Of a stretch of DNA of 64,000 nucleotides, positions 8,415 through 16,619 are shown in pieces. The DNA comes from Pseudomonadota bacterium. Lineage in GTDB: Bacteria > Pseudomonadota > Gammaproteobacteria > Steroidobacterales > Steroidobacteraceae. The DNA lies in assembly GCA_016704655.1 (NCBI GenBank), contig JADIZR010000001.1, positions 1 through 64,000 of the forward strand. The letters run 5' to 3'. The position numbers were made by a program, and so were the translations under genes. A model generated the notes under the pieces. It searched no databases. It was not told the origin of the DNA and saw only the letters and a program-made list of their open reading frames with translations. Within the stretch, counting starts at the first letter, position 1. Each line of letters opens with the position of its first letter.

Positions 8415-10319
8415 TCAGGAGACCCGGCTGGCGACGGCCGGACGGCTGGGGCGGTGGTCCGCCCAGATGCGCTGTACCTGTCTTTCGACGCCCGGCACGT
8501 CGATTCCGGCCAGTACGAGGCAATCCTCGCGCGAGCCGTGCTCGATGAACCGGTCCGGGATGCCGATGTGGTGAACCTGCGCCTCGACGCCATGGGCGGC
8601 CAGGCACTCGCCGACGGCACTGCCCGCACCGCCGGCGACCACGTTTTCCTCGAGCGTGACGATGCAGGTGTGCGTCGCCGCGAGCCGGCAGACCAGGTCC
8701 TCGTCGAGCGGCTTGACGAAACGCATGTTGACGAGCGTGGCGTCCAGTTTTTCGGCCAGCGCGACGCACGGCGCCACCATCGTGCCGAACGCGAGCAACA
8801 GCAGGCCCGACCTGCCTTCGCGGCGAATCTCGGCGTGGCCGACTGGCAATGCACTCATAGCCGTGACCAGCAGAGCGCCCGGGCCGGGCCCGCGCGGATA
8901 GCGAACCGCGGCGGGTCCGTCGATCGTGACGGCGGTGTAAAGCATCTGCCGGCATTCGTTTTCGTCGGCCGGCGCCATCACGACCATGTTCGGGATGCAG
9001 CGCAGGAATGACAGGTCGAACGCGCCCTGGTGCGTGGCGCCGTCACCGCCCACGAGTCCGCCACGGTCGATCGCAAAGGCCACCGGCAATTCCTGCAACG
9101 CGACGTCGTGAATCAACTGGTCGTAGGCACGCTGCAGGAACGTCGAATAAATGGCGACTACCGGTCGCAGGCCTTCGCAGGCCATGCCGGCCGCGAGCGT
9201 GACGGCGTGCTGTTCGGCGATGGCGACGTCGAAATAGCGGTCGGGGAAGCGCTTCGAATACTCGACCAGTCCCGAGCCTTCGCGCATGGCGGGCGTGATG
9301 CCGACGATGCGCGGGTCGCGCTCGGCCACGTCGCAGAGCCACTGCCCGAACACTTGCGAATACACCGGACCCGTCGTTTTTTCCTTGAAGATGGTGCCGG
9401 CCTCCGGATCGAACGGACCAGGGCCATGCCACTTGATCGGATCTGCTTCCGCGGGCGCGTAGCCTTTGCCCTTGCGCGTCACCACGTGCAAAAACTGCGG
9501 ACCTTCAAGATCGCGCAGGTTGCTGAGCGTCTTCACCAGCATGTCGAGATCGTGGCCGTCGATCGGGCCGAAGTAGTTGAATCCCATTTCCTCGAACAAG
9601 GTGCCGGGCAGCACCATGCCCTTGAAGTGCTCTTCTGAGCGACGCGCGAGTTCCCACACCGTGGGCATGCGGCGCAGGATTTTCTTGCCGCCCTCGCGCA
9701 GTGCAGCGTAAGTCTTGCCGGAGAGCACGCGCGCAAAGTAGTTCGACAGGGCGCCGACGTTCTCCGAGATCGACATGTCGTTGTCGTTCAGGATCACGAG
9801 CACGTTGGCGTCGAGCGCGCCGGCGTGGTTCAGCGCCTCGAAGGCCTGGCCGGCGGTGATCGCGCCGTCGCCAATGACCGCGACCACGCGGCGCTTTTCG
9901 CCCTTGCTCTTGGCGGCGAGCGCCATACCGATGGCCGCGCTGATCGACGTGCTCGAGTGGCCGACGCCAAAGGTGTCGTATTCGCTCTCGAAGCGGCTCG
10001 GGAACGGCGCGAGCCCGCCCTTGTGCTTGATCGTCTGCAGCCGCTGGCGGCGACCGGTCAGCACCTTGTGCGGGTAGGCCTGGTGGCCGACGTCCCAGAC
10101 GAGGCGGTCGTGCGGTGTATCGAAAACGTAATGCAGGGCGACCGTGAGTTCGACGGTGCCCAGGCCCGCGGCGAAATGGCCGCCCATCTGGCTGACGGTC
10201 TGGATCAGGAATTCGCGCAACTCGCCGGCCAGGGGAACCAGCTTGTTTTCCGCCAGCTTACGGAGGTCCGACGGCGCCTCGATGCGCGTCAGCAGTGGGT
10301 ACAGGTCGGGGCGCGACAT
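8415..10319 (-). CDS. dxs: 1-deoxy-D-xylulose-5-phosphate synthase
   Basis: Thiamine-diphosphate enzyme joining pyruvate and glyceraldehyde 3-phosphate in the first step of the non-mevalonate isoprenoid pathway. The 634-residue product has the family length, with an N-terminal DVGHQAYPHKVLTGR, the cofactor motif VAVIGDGAITAGQAFEALN, the interdomain FGPIDGHD, and the transketolase-like EQHAVTLAAGMACEGL with the catalytic glutamate. It lies 40 bp downstream of ispA in the usual xseB-ispA-dxs order. A short C-terminal extension follows the last conserved helix. Confidence 0.97.
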   Translation of the reverse strand: MSRPDLYPLLTRIEAPSDLRKLAENKLVPLAGELREFLIQTVSQMGGHFAAGLGTVELTVALHYVFDTPHDRLVWDVGHQAYPHKVLTGRRQRLQTIKHKGGLAPFPSRFESEYDTFGVGHSSTSISAAIGMALAAKSKGEKRRVVAVIGDGAITAGQAFEALNHAGALDANVLVILNDNDMSISENVGALSNYFARVLSGKTYAALREGGKKILRRMPTVWELARRSEEHFKGMVLPGTLFEEMGFNYFGPIDGHDLDMLVKTLSNLRDLEGPQFLHVVTRKGKGYAPAEADPIKWHGPGPFDPEAGTIFKEKTTGPVYSQVFGQWLCDVAERDPRIVGITPAMREGSGLVEYSKRFPDRYFDVAIAEQHAVTLAAGMACEGLRPVVAIYSTFLQRAYDQLIHDVALQELPVAFAIDRGGLVGGDGATHQGAFDLSFLRCIPNMVVMAPADENECRQMLYTAVTIDGPAAVRYPRGPGPGALLVTAMSALPVGHAEIRREGRSGLLLLAFGTMVAPCVALAEKLDATLVNMRFVKPLDEDLVCRLAATHTCIVTLEENVVAGGAGSAVGECLAAHGVEAQVHHIGIPDRFIEHGSREDCLVLAGIDVPGVERQVQRIWADHRPSRPAVASRVS

Positions 10320-10358
10320 TTCAGTAATTTTACACTGCCGCAGTCCGGGGCCGTCCGT

Positions 10359-11282
10359 TTAACGGTTCCGGGCGAGCAGCCAGTGGGACAGGTCGGCCAG
10401 CGGGCTGTCCTGCCAGCCGTGCGCCGCGAGCTGCCGGCTGGCCTCGTCATGCAACTGGCGCACGCGTGCCCGGGCGGCGGTCAAACCCGTAATCGCCGGG
10501 TAGGTGGGCATGCCGCGGGCCTGGTCGCTGCCCGGCGGTTTGCCGATGACCTGCACGTCGCCTTCGACGTCGAGGATGTCGTCCTGCACCTGGAAGGCCA
10601 GGCCCACGCGATCGCCAAAAATGCTCAGCGCTTCGAGCTGGTCGGCAGCCAGTCCCGACCTGCAATGTGCGGCCATCAGCACGCTCGCGCGGATGAGCGC
10701 TCCGGTCTTGAGCGCGTGCAGGCGCTCGAGATCGGCCACGGTGAGCGAGCCGCCTTCGGCGGCCAGGTCGAGCGCCTGGCCACCGGCCATGCCGGCGGTG
10801 CCGCTCGCGACGGCAAGCGTGTCGATGATGCGCACGCGGACCCTGGCATCCGGCGGCAGGCCCGGATGCGACGCCAGCAGGTGAAACGCCAGCACCTGCA
10901 GCGAGTCGCCGGCCAGGATCGCGGTCGCCTCGTCGAACTGCTTGTGACAGGTCGGCCGGCCGCGACGCAGGTCGTCGTCGTCCATGGCCGGCAGGTCGTC
11001 GTGCACGAGCGAATAGCAGTGAATCAGCTCGACGGCACAGGCTGCCGCGTCCACTTGGTCGAGCGGAACGCCCAGCGTTGTTGCGGTGGCGTAGACGAGG
11101 GCCGGGCGGATGCGCTTGCCGGGACCTAGAACGCTGTAGCGCTGCGCGGCGTGGAGCCGGCCGGGGACCGCCGTCGCGACCGGGAGCCATGCGTCCAGTT
11201 CGCTTTCGACTCGCAGGCGCCAGCGCTCCAGCGCCTGGGCGAGCGGTTCACGCGGCGAGGAACCCGCCGGCTGCAAGGTCAT
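10359..11282 (-). CDS. ispA: Farnesyl/geranyl diphosphate synthase
   Basis: Adds isopentenyl diphosphate units to dimethylallyl/geranyl diphosphate, making farnesyl diphosphate for quinones, undecaprenol and hopanoids. The 307-residue product shows the first aspartate-rich motif in HDDLPAMDDDDLRRG (with the two-residue insertion of bacterial type II FPP synthases) and the second in FQVQDDILDVEGD. Its ATG at 11282 overlaps the xseB stop (ATGA), giving translational coupling. Confidence 0.96.
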   Translation of the reverse strand: MTLQPAGSSPREPLAQALERWRLRVESELDAWLPVATAVPGRLHAAQRYSVLGPGKRIRPALVYATATTLGVPLDQVDAAACAVELIHCYSLVHDDLPAMDDDDLRRGRPTCHKQFDEATAILAGDSLQVLAFHLLASHPGLPPDARVRVRIIDTLAVASGTAGMAGGQALDLAAEGGSLTVADLERLHALKTGALIRASVLMAAHCRSGLAADQLEALSIFGDRVGLAFQVQDDILDVEGDVQVIGKPPGSDQARGMPTYPAITGLTAARARVRQLHDEASRQLAAHGWQDSPLADLSHWLLARNR

Positions 11283-11521
11283 GCGTCGTCGGGCTCGAAC
11301 GGTTCGGGCGCCGCCGTGGCCGACTTCTGCAGCAGGATTTCGACTTTCTGCTCGGCCTGCTTGAGCGAGGCCTGGCAGTCGCGGGCGAGGGCGACGCCGC
11401 GCTCGAAGTGCTTGAGCGCGTCCTCCAGCGACAGGTCGCCGTGTTCGAGCTTATCGACGGTTGCCTCGAGTTCGCCCAGGGCGCGCTCGAAGTCTGGGGG
11501 ATTCGCGGGCGTTTCGGTCAC
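11279..11521 (-). CDS. xseB: Exodeoxyribonuclease VII small subunit
   Basis: Small helical subunit that binds several-fold to XseA to form exonuclease VII, which degrades single-stranded DNA. The 80-residue product has the typical DFERALGELEATVDKLEHGDL and LEDALKHFERGVALARDCQ. GTG 11521 is chosen because a GGAGG site lies about 10 bases upstream and because the sequence before it does not resemble the family. No xseA is in the window. Confidence 0.93.
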   Translation of the reverse strand: MTETPANPPDFERALGELEATVDKLEHGDLSLEDALKHFERGVALARDCQASLKQAEQKVEILLQKSATAAPEPFEPDDA

Positions 11522-11676
11522 TGGCGGGGGCCTCCGGAGGGCGGGAAGCCTTGCACAGGGGTTCGCATGGGTCAACGCACGGCGGCCTTGTTCCTCGGGC
11601 AGACCACTGCGGTGACTTCGAATCGCCAAACCGGGGCGGGGAGGCTACCGTGCAAAGCCTACCGAACATTTCCGCG

Positions 11677-11705
11677 TTGACTGGGCTTTGGACTTGGTCT
11701 ACTAA
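11677..11705 (+). promoter_or_regulatory. Predicted sigma-70 promoter of the rubrerythrin unit
   Basis: TTGACT (11677-11682), a 17-bp spacer and TACTAA (11700-11705). It lies about 75 bp before rubrerythrin and is the best match in the divergent region between xseB and rubrerythrin. The prediction rests on the hexamers and spacing only. Confidence 0.45.
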
Positions 11706-11781
11706 GCGCTGAGGGACGCTGCAGCAGTCGGCGTCACCCTCGCACCCCATCGAACACAACCGACACAGAGGCTAGACAGAC

Positions 11782-12198
11782 ATGGCGACGTTGAAGGGCA
11801 GCAAGACAGAAGGGAACCTGAAGGCCGCTTTTGCCGGCGAATCGCAGGCCAACCGCCGTTATCTCTATTTCGCTCAGAAAGCCGACATCGAAGGCTTCAA
11901 CGACGTGGCCGCCGTATTCCGCTCGACGGCGGAAGGCGAGACGGGCCACGCGCACGGCCATCTCGAATATCTCGAGGCCGTGGGCGACCCGGCCACGGGC
12001 CTGCCGATCGGCTCGACCTCGAACAACCTCAAGGCATCGATCGCCGGTGAAACCCACGAGTACACCGACATGTACCCGGGCATGGCGAAGGCCGCCCGCG
12101 ACGAGGGCTTCGACGAAATCGCCGACTGGTTCGAGACTCTGGCCAAGGCCGAGCGCTCGCATGCCAACCGGTTCCAGAAGGCGCTCGACGTCCTCTGA
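11782..12198 (+). CDS. Rubrerythrin-like diiron protein without rubredoxin domain
   Basis: Four-helix ferritin-like protein that reduces hydrogen peroxide at a diiron site. The 138-residue product shows the paired glutamate/histidine ligand pattern: GESQANRRYL, EGETGHAHGHLEYLEAVG, GETHEYTDMY and KAERSHANRF. Classical rubrerythrins are about 190 residues and end in a rubredoxin-type CxxC pair domain; that domain is absent here, as in the shorter sulerythrin-like forms. An electron donor must therefore come from elsewhere; the next gene, an Fe-S protein, is an obvious candidate. Confidence 0.92.
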   Translation: MATLKGSKTEGNLKAAFAGESQANRRYLYFAQKADIEGFNDVAAVFRSTAEGETGHAHGHLEYLEAVGDPATGLPIGSTSNNLKASIAGETHEYTDMYPGMAKAARDEGFDEIADWFETLAKAERSHANRFQKALDVL

Positions 12199-12317
12199 AC
12201 GGGCCCCCGGGCACAGCGCCCGGACGCAAGCGACCTGTGGGGAGGGCGGGCTTTGGCCCGCCCTCTTGCCTTGAGCGAACGACCAGTCCCGCCACACCTG
12301 CGTCGAGGGGACGCGCC

Positions 12318-13688
12318 ATGACCGAAGAAACCAGCAGCAAAAGCACGGGCGGCGGCGCGCGTGAGGGCAGTTTGTCGAAGCCGACGCGCCATCCCATCGC
12401 GTGGCGGGAACCCGGGTATTTCGACCAAGACAAGCTGGTCCACGAACTCGAGCGCGTGTACGACCTCTGCCACGGTTGCCGTCGCTGCTTCAGCCTGTGC
12501 AACTCGTTTCCGCTGTTGTTCGACGCGATCGACGCCTCGCCGTCCGGCGAACTCGATGGCGTCGACCGGAAGGTTTTCTGGGAGGTGGCAGATCACTGCT
12601 ACCTCTGCGACATGTGCTACCTGTCGAAATGTCCGTATGTGCCCCCGCACCCCTGGAACATTGATTTCCCGCACCTGATGTTGCGAGCGAAGTCATTCAA
12701 GTTCAGGCAGGGCGGAGCGCGCACGCGCGACCGGATCCTGAGCTCGACCGATATGGTCGGTACGCTCGCCGGCATTCCGGTGGTGTCGCAGATCGTCAAC
12801 AAAGTGAATCGCTCGAAGTTCGGTCGCCGCATGCTCGACAAGACGCTTGGAGTTCACCCTGAAGCGCCGATTCCCGATTACCACAGCACCTCGGGCCGCA
12901 CGCGCGTCGAGCGCGGACACAAGCCGGACGCCATCGTGGTCAGGTCCACGGCGGAGACGCGGGGCAAAGTCGCGCTGTTCGCGACCTGCTACTGCAACCG
13001 CAACGAGCCGGACATCGATGATGATCTCGCCACGGTGTTCCGCCACAACGGCATTCCTGTGACCGTCGTGCCGCAGGAAAAGTGCTGTGGCATGCCGAAG
13101 CTCGAACTCGGCGACCTCGAGTCGATCCAGCGTGCGAAGGAAGTGAATATCCCGGCGCTGGCCGCGATGGTGGAGCAGGGGTACGACCTGGTCGCGCCGA
13201 TTCCATCGTGCGCATTGATGTTCAAGCAGGAACTGCCGCTGCTGTTCCCCGAGGATGAGCAGGTAAAGAAAGTGCAGGCCGCGATGTTCGATCCGTTCGA
13301 ATACCTCGCGCTGCGCCACAAGGCGGGTTTACTCCGCACGGATTTCGCCCGGCCGCTGGGCAAGGTCAGCTACCACGTGCCGTGTCACCTGCGCGTGCAG
13401 AACCTCGGACTGAAGACCCGCGACGTACTGCAGCTGATTCCGGGTACCGAGATCGAGCCGATCGAACGCTGCTCGGGTCACGACGGCACCTATGGCGTAA
13501 AGAAGGAATACCGGGAAACCTCGATGAAAATAGGCAAGCCCGTCTTCAGCCGGGTCAAGAACGCCGCACCAGACTACTACGCGAGCGACTGCCCGATGGC
13601 TGGGCACCAGATCGAATCCGGGCTCGGCGCCGACCCGCAGCCGCCGACGCATCCGCTCCGGCTGCTGCGCATCGCCTACGGCCTCTGA
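12318..13688 (+). CDS. Heterodisulfide reductase-related Fe-S / CCG-domain protein
   Basis: Predicted cytoplasmic electron-transfer protein of 456 residues. The N-terminal part has a ferredoxin-like pair of 4Fe-4S motifs: LCHGCRRCFSLCN near residue 55 and HCYLCDMCYLSKCP near residue 97. The C-terminal half has cysteine-rich repeats of the CCG/HdrB type: EKCCGMPKLELGD near 255 and PCHLR/CSGHDG near 355-390. Related proteins are annotated as GlpC-like or HdrD-like. It follows rubrerythrin and precedes DUF3501, a three-gene set that recurs in Proteobacteria, so it probably feeds electrons to rubrerythrin; that is inference. ATG 12318 has a GAGGGG ribosome binding site. Confidence 0.85.
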   Translation: MTEETSSKSTGGGAREGSLSKPTRHPIAWREPGYFDQDKLVHELERVYDLCHGCRRCFSLCNSFPLLFDAIDASPSGELDGVDRKVFWEVADHCYLCDMCYLSKCPYVPPHPWNIDFPHLMLRAKSFKFRQGGARTRDRILSSTDMVGTLAGIPVVSQIVNKVNRSKFGRRMLDKTLGVHPEAPIPDYHSTSGRTRVERGHKPDAIVVRSTAETRGKVALFATCYCNRNEPDIDDDLATVFRHNGIPVTVVPQEKCCGMPKLELGDLESIQRAKEVNIPALAAMVEQGYDLVAPIPSCALMFKQELPLLFPEDEQVKKVQAAMFDPFEYLALRHKAGLLRTDFARPLGKVSYHVPCHLRVQNLGLKTRDVLQLIPGTEIEPIERCSGHDGTYGVKKEYRETSMKIGKPVFSRVKNAAPDYYASDCPMAGHQIESGLGADPQPPTHPLRLLRIAYGL

Positions 13689-13715
13689 CACCGGACCTGC
13701 GAGATCGCAGCGACC

Positions 13716-14330
13716 ATGACGACCGACACCGCGATTATGCGTGGATTCCAGAAACTCTCGCCCGACGACCTGTTCAGTCTCGAGCAGTATTCGAAGCAGC
13801 GGCCGCAGTTCCGGCCCCAGGTGCTTGCGCACAAGCGACGCCGCACGCTGCAGGTCGGCCCGAATGCGACGATCCTGTTCGAAGATCGCCTCACCGTGCA
13901 GTACCAGGTGCAGGAGATGCTGCGGATCGAGCGCATCTTCGAGTCGGCAGGCATTGCCGACGAACTCGGCGCCTACAACCCGTTGATCCCGGATGGCAGC
14001 AACTGGAAAGGCACCCTGCTGATCGAGTACCCGGACCCGGAGGAACGCAAGGTCGCGCTGGCCGGACTCAAGGGAGTCGAGGACCGCTGCTGGGTGCAGG
14101 TCGCGGGGCACGAGCGCGTCCATGCGATTGCCGATGAAGACCTCGAGCGCGAGAACGACGAGAAGACGTCGGCGGTGCATTTCGTACGTTTCGAGCTGAC
14201 GCCCGCGATGGTCGCGGCGGCGAAGGCTGGCGCAGCGGTTAGTGTCGGGATCGACCATCCGAATTACCGGCATGCGGTTGAACCGGTCGCACCCGAAGTG
14301 CGCGACGCGCTGGTGGCGGATCTCGCGTAG
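13716..14330 (+). CDS. DUF3501 family protein
   Basis: A 204-residue soluble protein matching DUF3501: start KLSPDDLFSLEQYSKQRPQ, a middle LTVQYQVQEMLRIERIFE and an acidic end FVRFELTP. No catalytic motif is evident. It lies 27 bp after the Fe-S gene and is known mainly as the partner of that gene and rubrerythrin, so a maturation or docking role in the same peroxide-detoxifying system is plausible but unproven. Confidence 0.88.
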   Translation: MTTDTAIMRGFQKLSPDDLFSLEQYSKQRPQFRPQVLAHKRRRTLQVGPNATILFEDRLTVQYQVQEMLRIERIFESAGIADELGAYNPLIPDGSNWKGTLLIEYPDPEERKVALAGLKGVEDRCWVQVAGHERVHAIADEDLERENDEKTSAVHFVRFELTPAMVAAAKAGAAVSVGIDHPNYRHAVEPVAPEVRDALVADLA

Positions 14331-14402
14331 GCGGTCGTCAGCGGTCGATCCAGTCGGTCTTCTCGAGCTTTGAAACGCAGCCACGCGCAAATTGCGAGCG
14401 GC

Positions 14403-14466
14403 CGATCCGGTGCCTTTCCCCGAGCTTGGAAAGGCAGACACGCGCTCGGGGAAAGGCACCGGATCG
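14403..14466. repeat. 23-bp perfect inverted repeat with conserved core (palindromic element B)
   Basis: Arms 14403-14425 and 14444-14466 are exact reverse complements, separated by 18 nt. The central 22 nt at 14424-14445 is identical, in reverse complement, to 44962-44983 in the hairpin between cysS and folD, although the stems there are unrelated. A degenerate relative lies just before it at about 14344-14386, with a diverged version of the core. The rest of 14331-14688 holds the pyrimidine repeat tract and the parE leader. Confidence 0.9.
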
Positions 14467-14556
14467 ACCGCTTGACACCACGCGCCTGAGCGAGTCCTTG
14501 CCAAAGCGCAAGCACTCGCACGGCGCGGGTGATCGTATACACACACTGCTCCTCTG

Positions 14557-14631
14557 ACTTCCTCCCTTCCTCCCTTCCTGCCCTTCCTCCCCTTCCTCCC
14601 CTTCCTGTCCTTCCTGCACTTCCTCCCTTCT
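14557..14631 (-). repeat. 9-bp-type pyrimidine array upstream of parE
   Basis: Tandem CTTCCTCCC/CCTTCCTGY units on the plus strand, purine-rich on the minus strand. It ends about 57 bp before the parE start. Unlike the other arrays it does not follow a recognisable gene stop on the purine strand; the palindromic element is its nearest neighbour. Confidence 0.85.
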
Positions 14632-14688
14632 GCTGTTAGAATTCGCGCGCTTTTCACCACCCACGCGAGCCCGCGGACCGATCCAAGA

Positions 14689-16617
14689 ATGAGCCAGTCC
14701 TACACCGCCCAGGACATTGAAGTCCTGAGCGGACTCGAGCCCGTCCGGCGACGCCCGGGCATGTACACCGACACCAGTCGGCCCAACCACCTCGCGCACG
14801 AAGTCGTCGACAACAGCGTCGACGAAGCGCTGGCGGGCCACTGCAGCAAGATCGACGTGATCCTCTACAAGGACGGGTCGCTCGAGGTCGTCGACGACGG
14901 CCGCGGCATGCCAGTCGACATCCACCCGAAAGAGAAGGTGAGCGGCGTCGAGCTGATCCTCACCCGCCTGCACGCGGGCGGAAAATTCTCCGCCGACTCC
15001 GGCTACAAGTTCTCCGGCGGCCTGCACGGCGTGGGCGTCTCGGTGGTCAACGCGCTCTCGAAGCACCTCGAGTGCTGGGTTCGCCGCGGCGGCAAGGAAT
15101 ACAACATCGCGTTCAAGAACGGGAAAGTGCATTCCAAGCTTGAAGTCGTCGGTGAGGTCGGCAGGAGCAATACCGGCACCACGGTCCGCTTCTGGCCGGA
15201 CACTTCCTATTTCGACAGCCCCGATTTCGCGCTGCCGAAGCTTAAGCACGTGCTCAAGGCCAAGGCCGTGCTGTGCCCGGGCCTGCGCGTGCGCTTCACC
15301 GTCGAGAAGACGGGCGAGAAGGAAGAGTGGCTCTACAGCGAAGGGCTGTCGCAGTACCTGCGCGAATCGCTCGAGTCCACCGAATGGCTGCCGGACGAAC
15401 CGTTCGTCGGCAAAGTCGAAGGCGAGCACGAAGGCGTGGACTGGGCCGTGGTCTGGCGCACGGACGGCGGCACGCGGTTCGAAGAGAGCTACGTCAACCT
15501 GATCCCCACGGCGCAGGGCGGCACGCACGTCAACGGCTTCCGCCTCGGCCTGACCGAAGCGGTGCGTGAGTTCTGCGAGTTTCGCAACCTGCTGCCGCGC
15601 GGCCTGAAGCTGTCCCCGGAAGACGTCTGGGACGACACCAGCTACGTGCTGTCGATGAAAATGCGCGACCCGCAGTTCGCCGGGCAGACCAAGGAACGCC
15701 TGTCGTCGCGCGAACCCGCCGCGTTCGTCTCCGGCATCGTCAAGGACCAGTTCGGGTTGTGGCTCAGCCAGCATCCCGAAGCCGGCGAGAAGATCGCCCA
15801 GCTCGCCATCCTCAACGCCCAGACGCGCTTGAAGGCCAGCCAGAAGATCGCACGCAAGCGCGTCGTGGCCGGGCCGGCATTGCCCGGCAAGCTCGCGGAC
15901 TGCAGCAGCCAGGACCCGAAGCGGGCCGAACTGTTCCTGGTCGAAGGCGACTCGGCCGGCGGCTCCGCCAAGCAGGCACGCGATCGCGAATTCCAGGCGG
16001 TGATGCCGCTGCGCGGCAAGATCCTCAATACCTGGGAGGTCGAGGCGGCCGACGTGCTGTCCTCGCAGGAAGTCCACGACATTACCGTGGCAATCGGCGT
16101 CGAACCGGGTTCCGACGCGGTCAAGGACCTGCGTTACGACAAGATCTGCATCCTGGCGGACGCCGACTCCGACGGCCTGCACATCGCCACTCTGCTCTGC
16201 GCGTTGTTCCTGCGGCACTTCCGGCCGCTGGTGCTCGCGGGGCACGTGTACGTGGCGATGCCGCCGCTCTATCGCATCGACTACGGCAAGCACGTCGAAT
16301 ACGCGCTCGACGATGCCGAACGCAACGGCATTCTCGAGCGCATCCGCGCCGAGAACGCGCGCGCGAAGCCGTCGGTGACGCGCTTCAAGGGCCTCGGCGA
16401 GATGAATCCGCTGCAGCTGCGCGAGACCACCATGGCGCGCGAGACGCGCCGGCTGGTCCAGCTCACGGTCGATGCGGCGGACAACGCCGACCAGCTCATG
16501 GACATGCTGCTCGCCAAGAAGCGCGCATCCGACCGCCGTGACTGGCTGGAGACGAAAGGCAACCTGGCCAGTGTCGTCGCGCCCATCGAGGCGAACGACG
16601 AGGTGGCGGCAGAGTAA
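14689..16617 (+). CDS. parE: DNA topoisomerase IV subunit B
   Basis: ATPase subunit of topoisomerase IV, which decatenates daughter chromosomes. The 642-residue product starts with DIEVLSGLEPVRRRPGMYTD, has the GHKL ATPase motifs DNSVDEA, DDGRGMPV and GGLHGVGVSVVNALS, the TOPRIM motif FLVEGDSAGG and the metal site DADSDGLH, and ends in MDMLLAKKRASDRRDWLE. These variants fit ParE rather than GyrB. parC follows after 2 bp. Confidence 0.96.
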   Translation: MSQSYTAQDIEVLSGLEPVRRRPGMYTDTSRPNHLAHEVVDNSVDEALAGHCSKIDVILYKDGSLEVVDDGRGMPVDIHPKEKVSGVELILTRLHAGGKFSADSGYKFSGGLHGVGVSVVNALSKHLECWVRRGGKEYNIAFKNGKVHSKLEVVGEVGRSNTGTTVRFWPDTSYFDSPDFALPKLKHVLKAKAVLCPGLRVRFTVEKTGEKEEWLYSEGLSQYLRESLESTEWLPDEPFVGKVEGEHEGVDWAVVWRTDGGTRFEESYVNLIPTAQGGTHVNGFRLGLTEAVREFCEFRNLLPRGLKLSPEDVWDDTSYVLSMKMRDPQFAGQTKERLSSREPAAFVSGIVKDQFGLWLSQHPEAGEKIAQLAILNAQTRLKASQKIARKRVVAGPALPGKLADCSSQDPKRAELFLVEGDSAGGSAKQARDREFQAVMPLRGKILNTWEVEAADVLSSQEVHDITVAIGVEPGSDAVKDLRYDKICILADADSDGLHIATLLCALFLRHFRPLVLAGHVYVAMPPLYRIDYGKHVEYALDDAERNGILERIRAENARAKPSVTRFKGLGEMNPLQLRETTMARETRRLVQLTVDAADNADQLMDMLLAKKRASDRRDWLETKGNLASVVAPIEANDEVAAE

Positions 16618-16619
16618 CG

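Noticed and set aside
13329..14660. 443-codon minus-strand open frame
   Set aside because: Overlaps DUF3501 and the Fe-S gene antisense; the part that looks repetitive comes from the palindromes and the 9-bp array.
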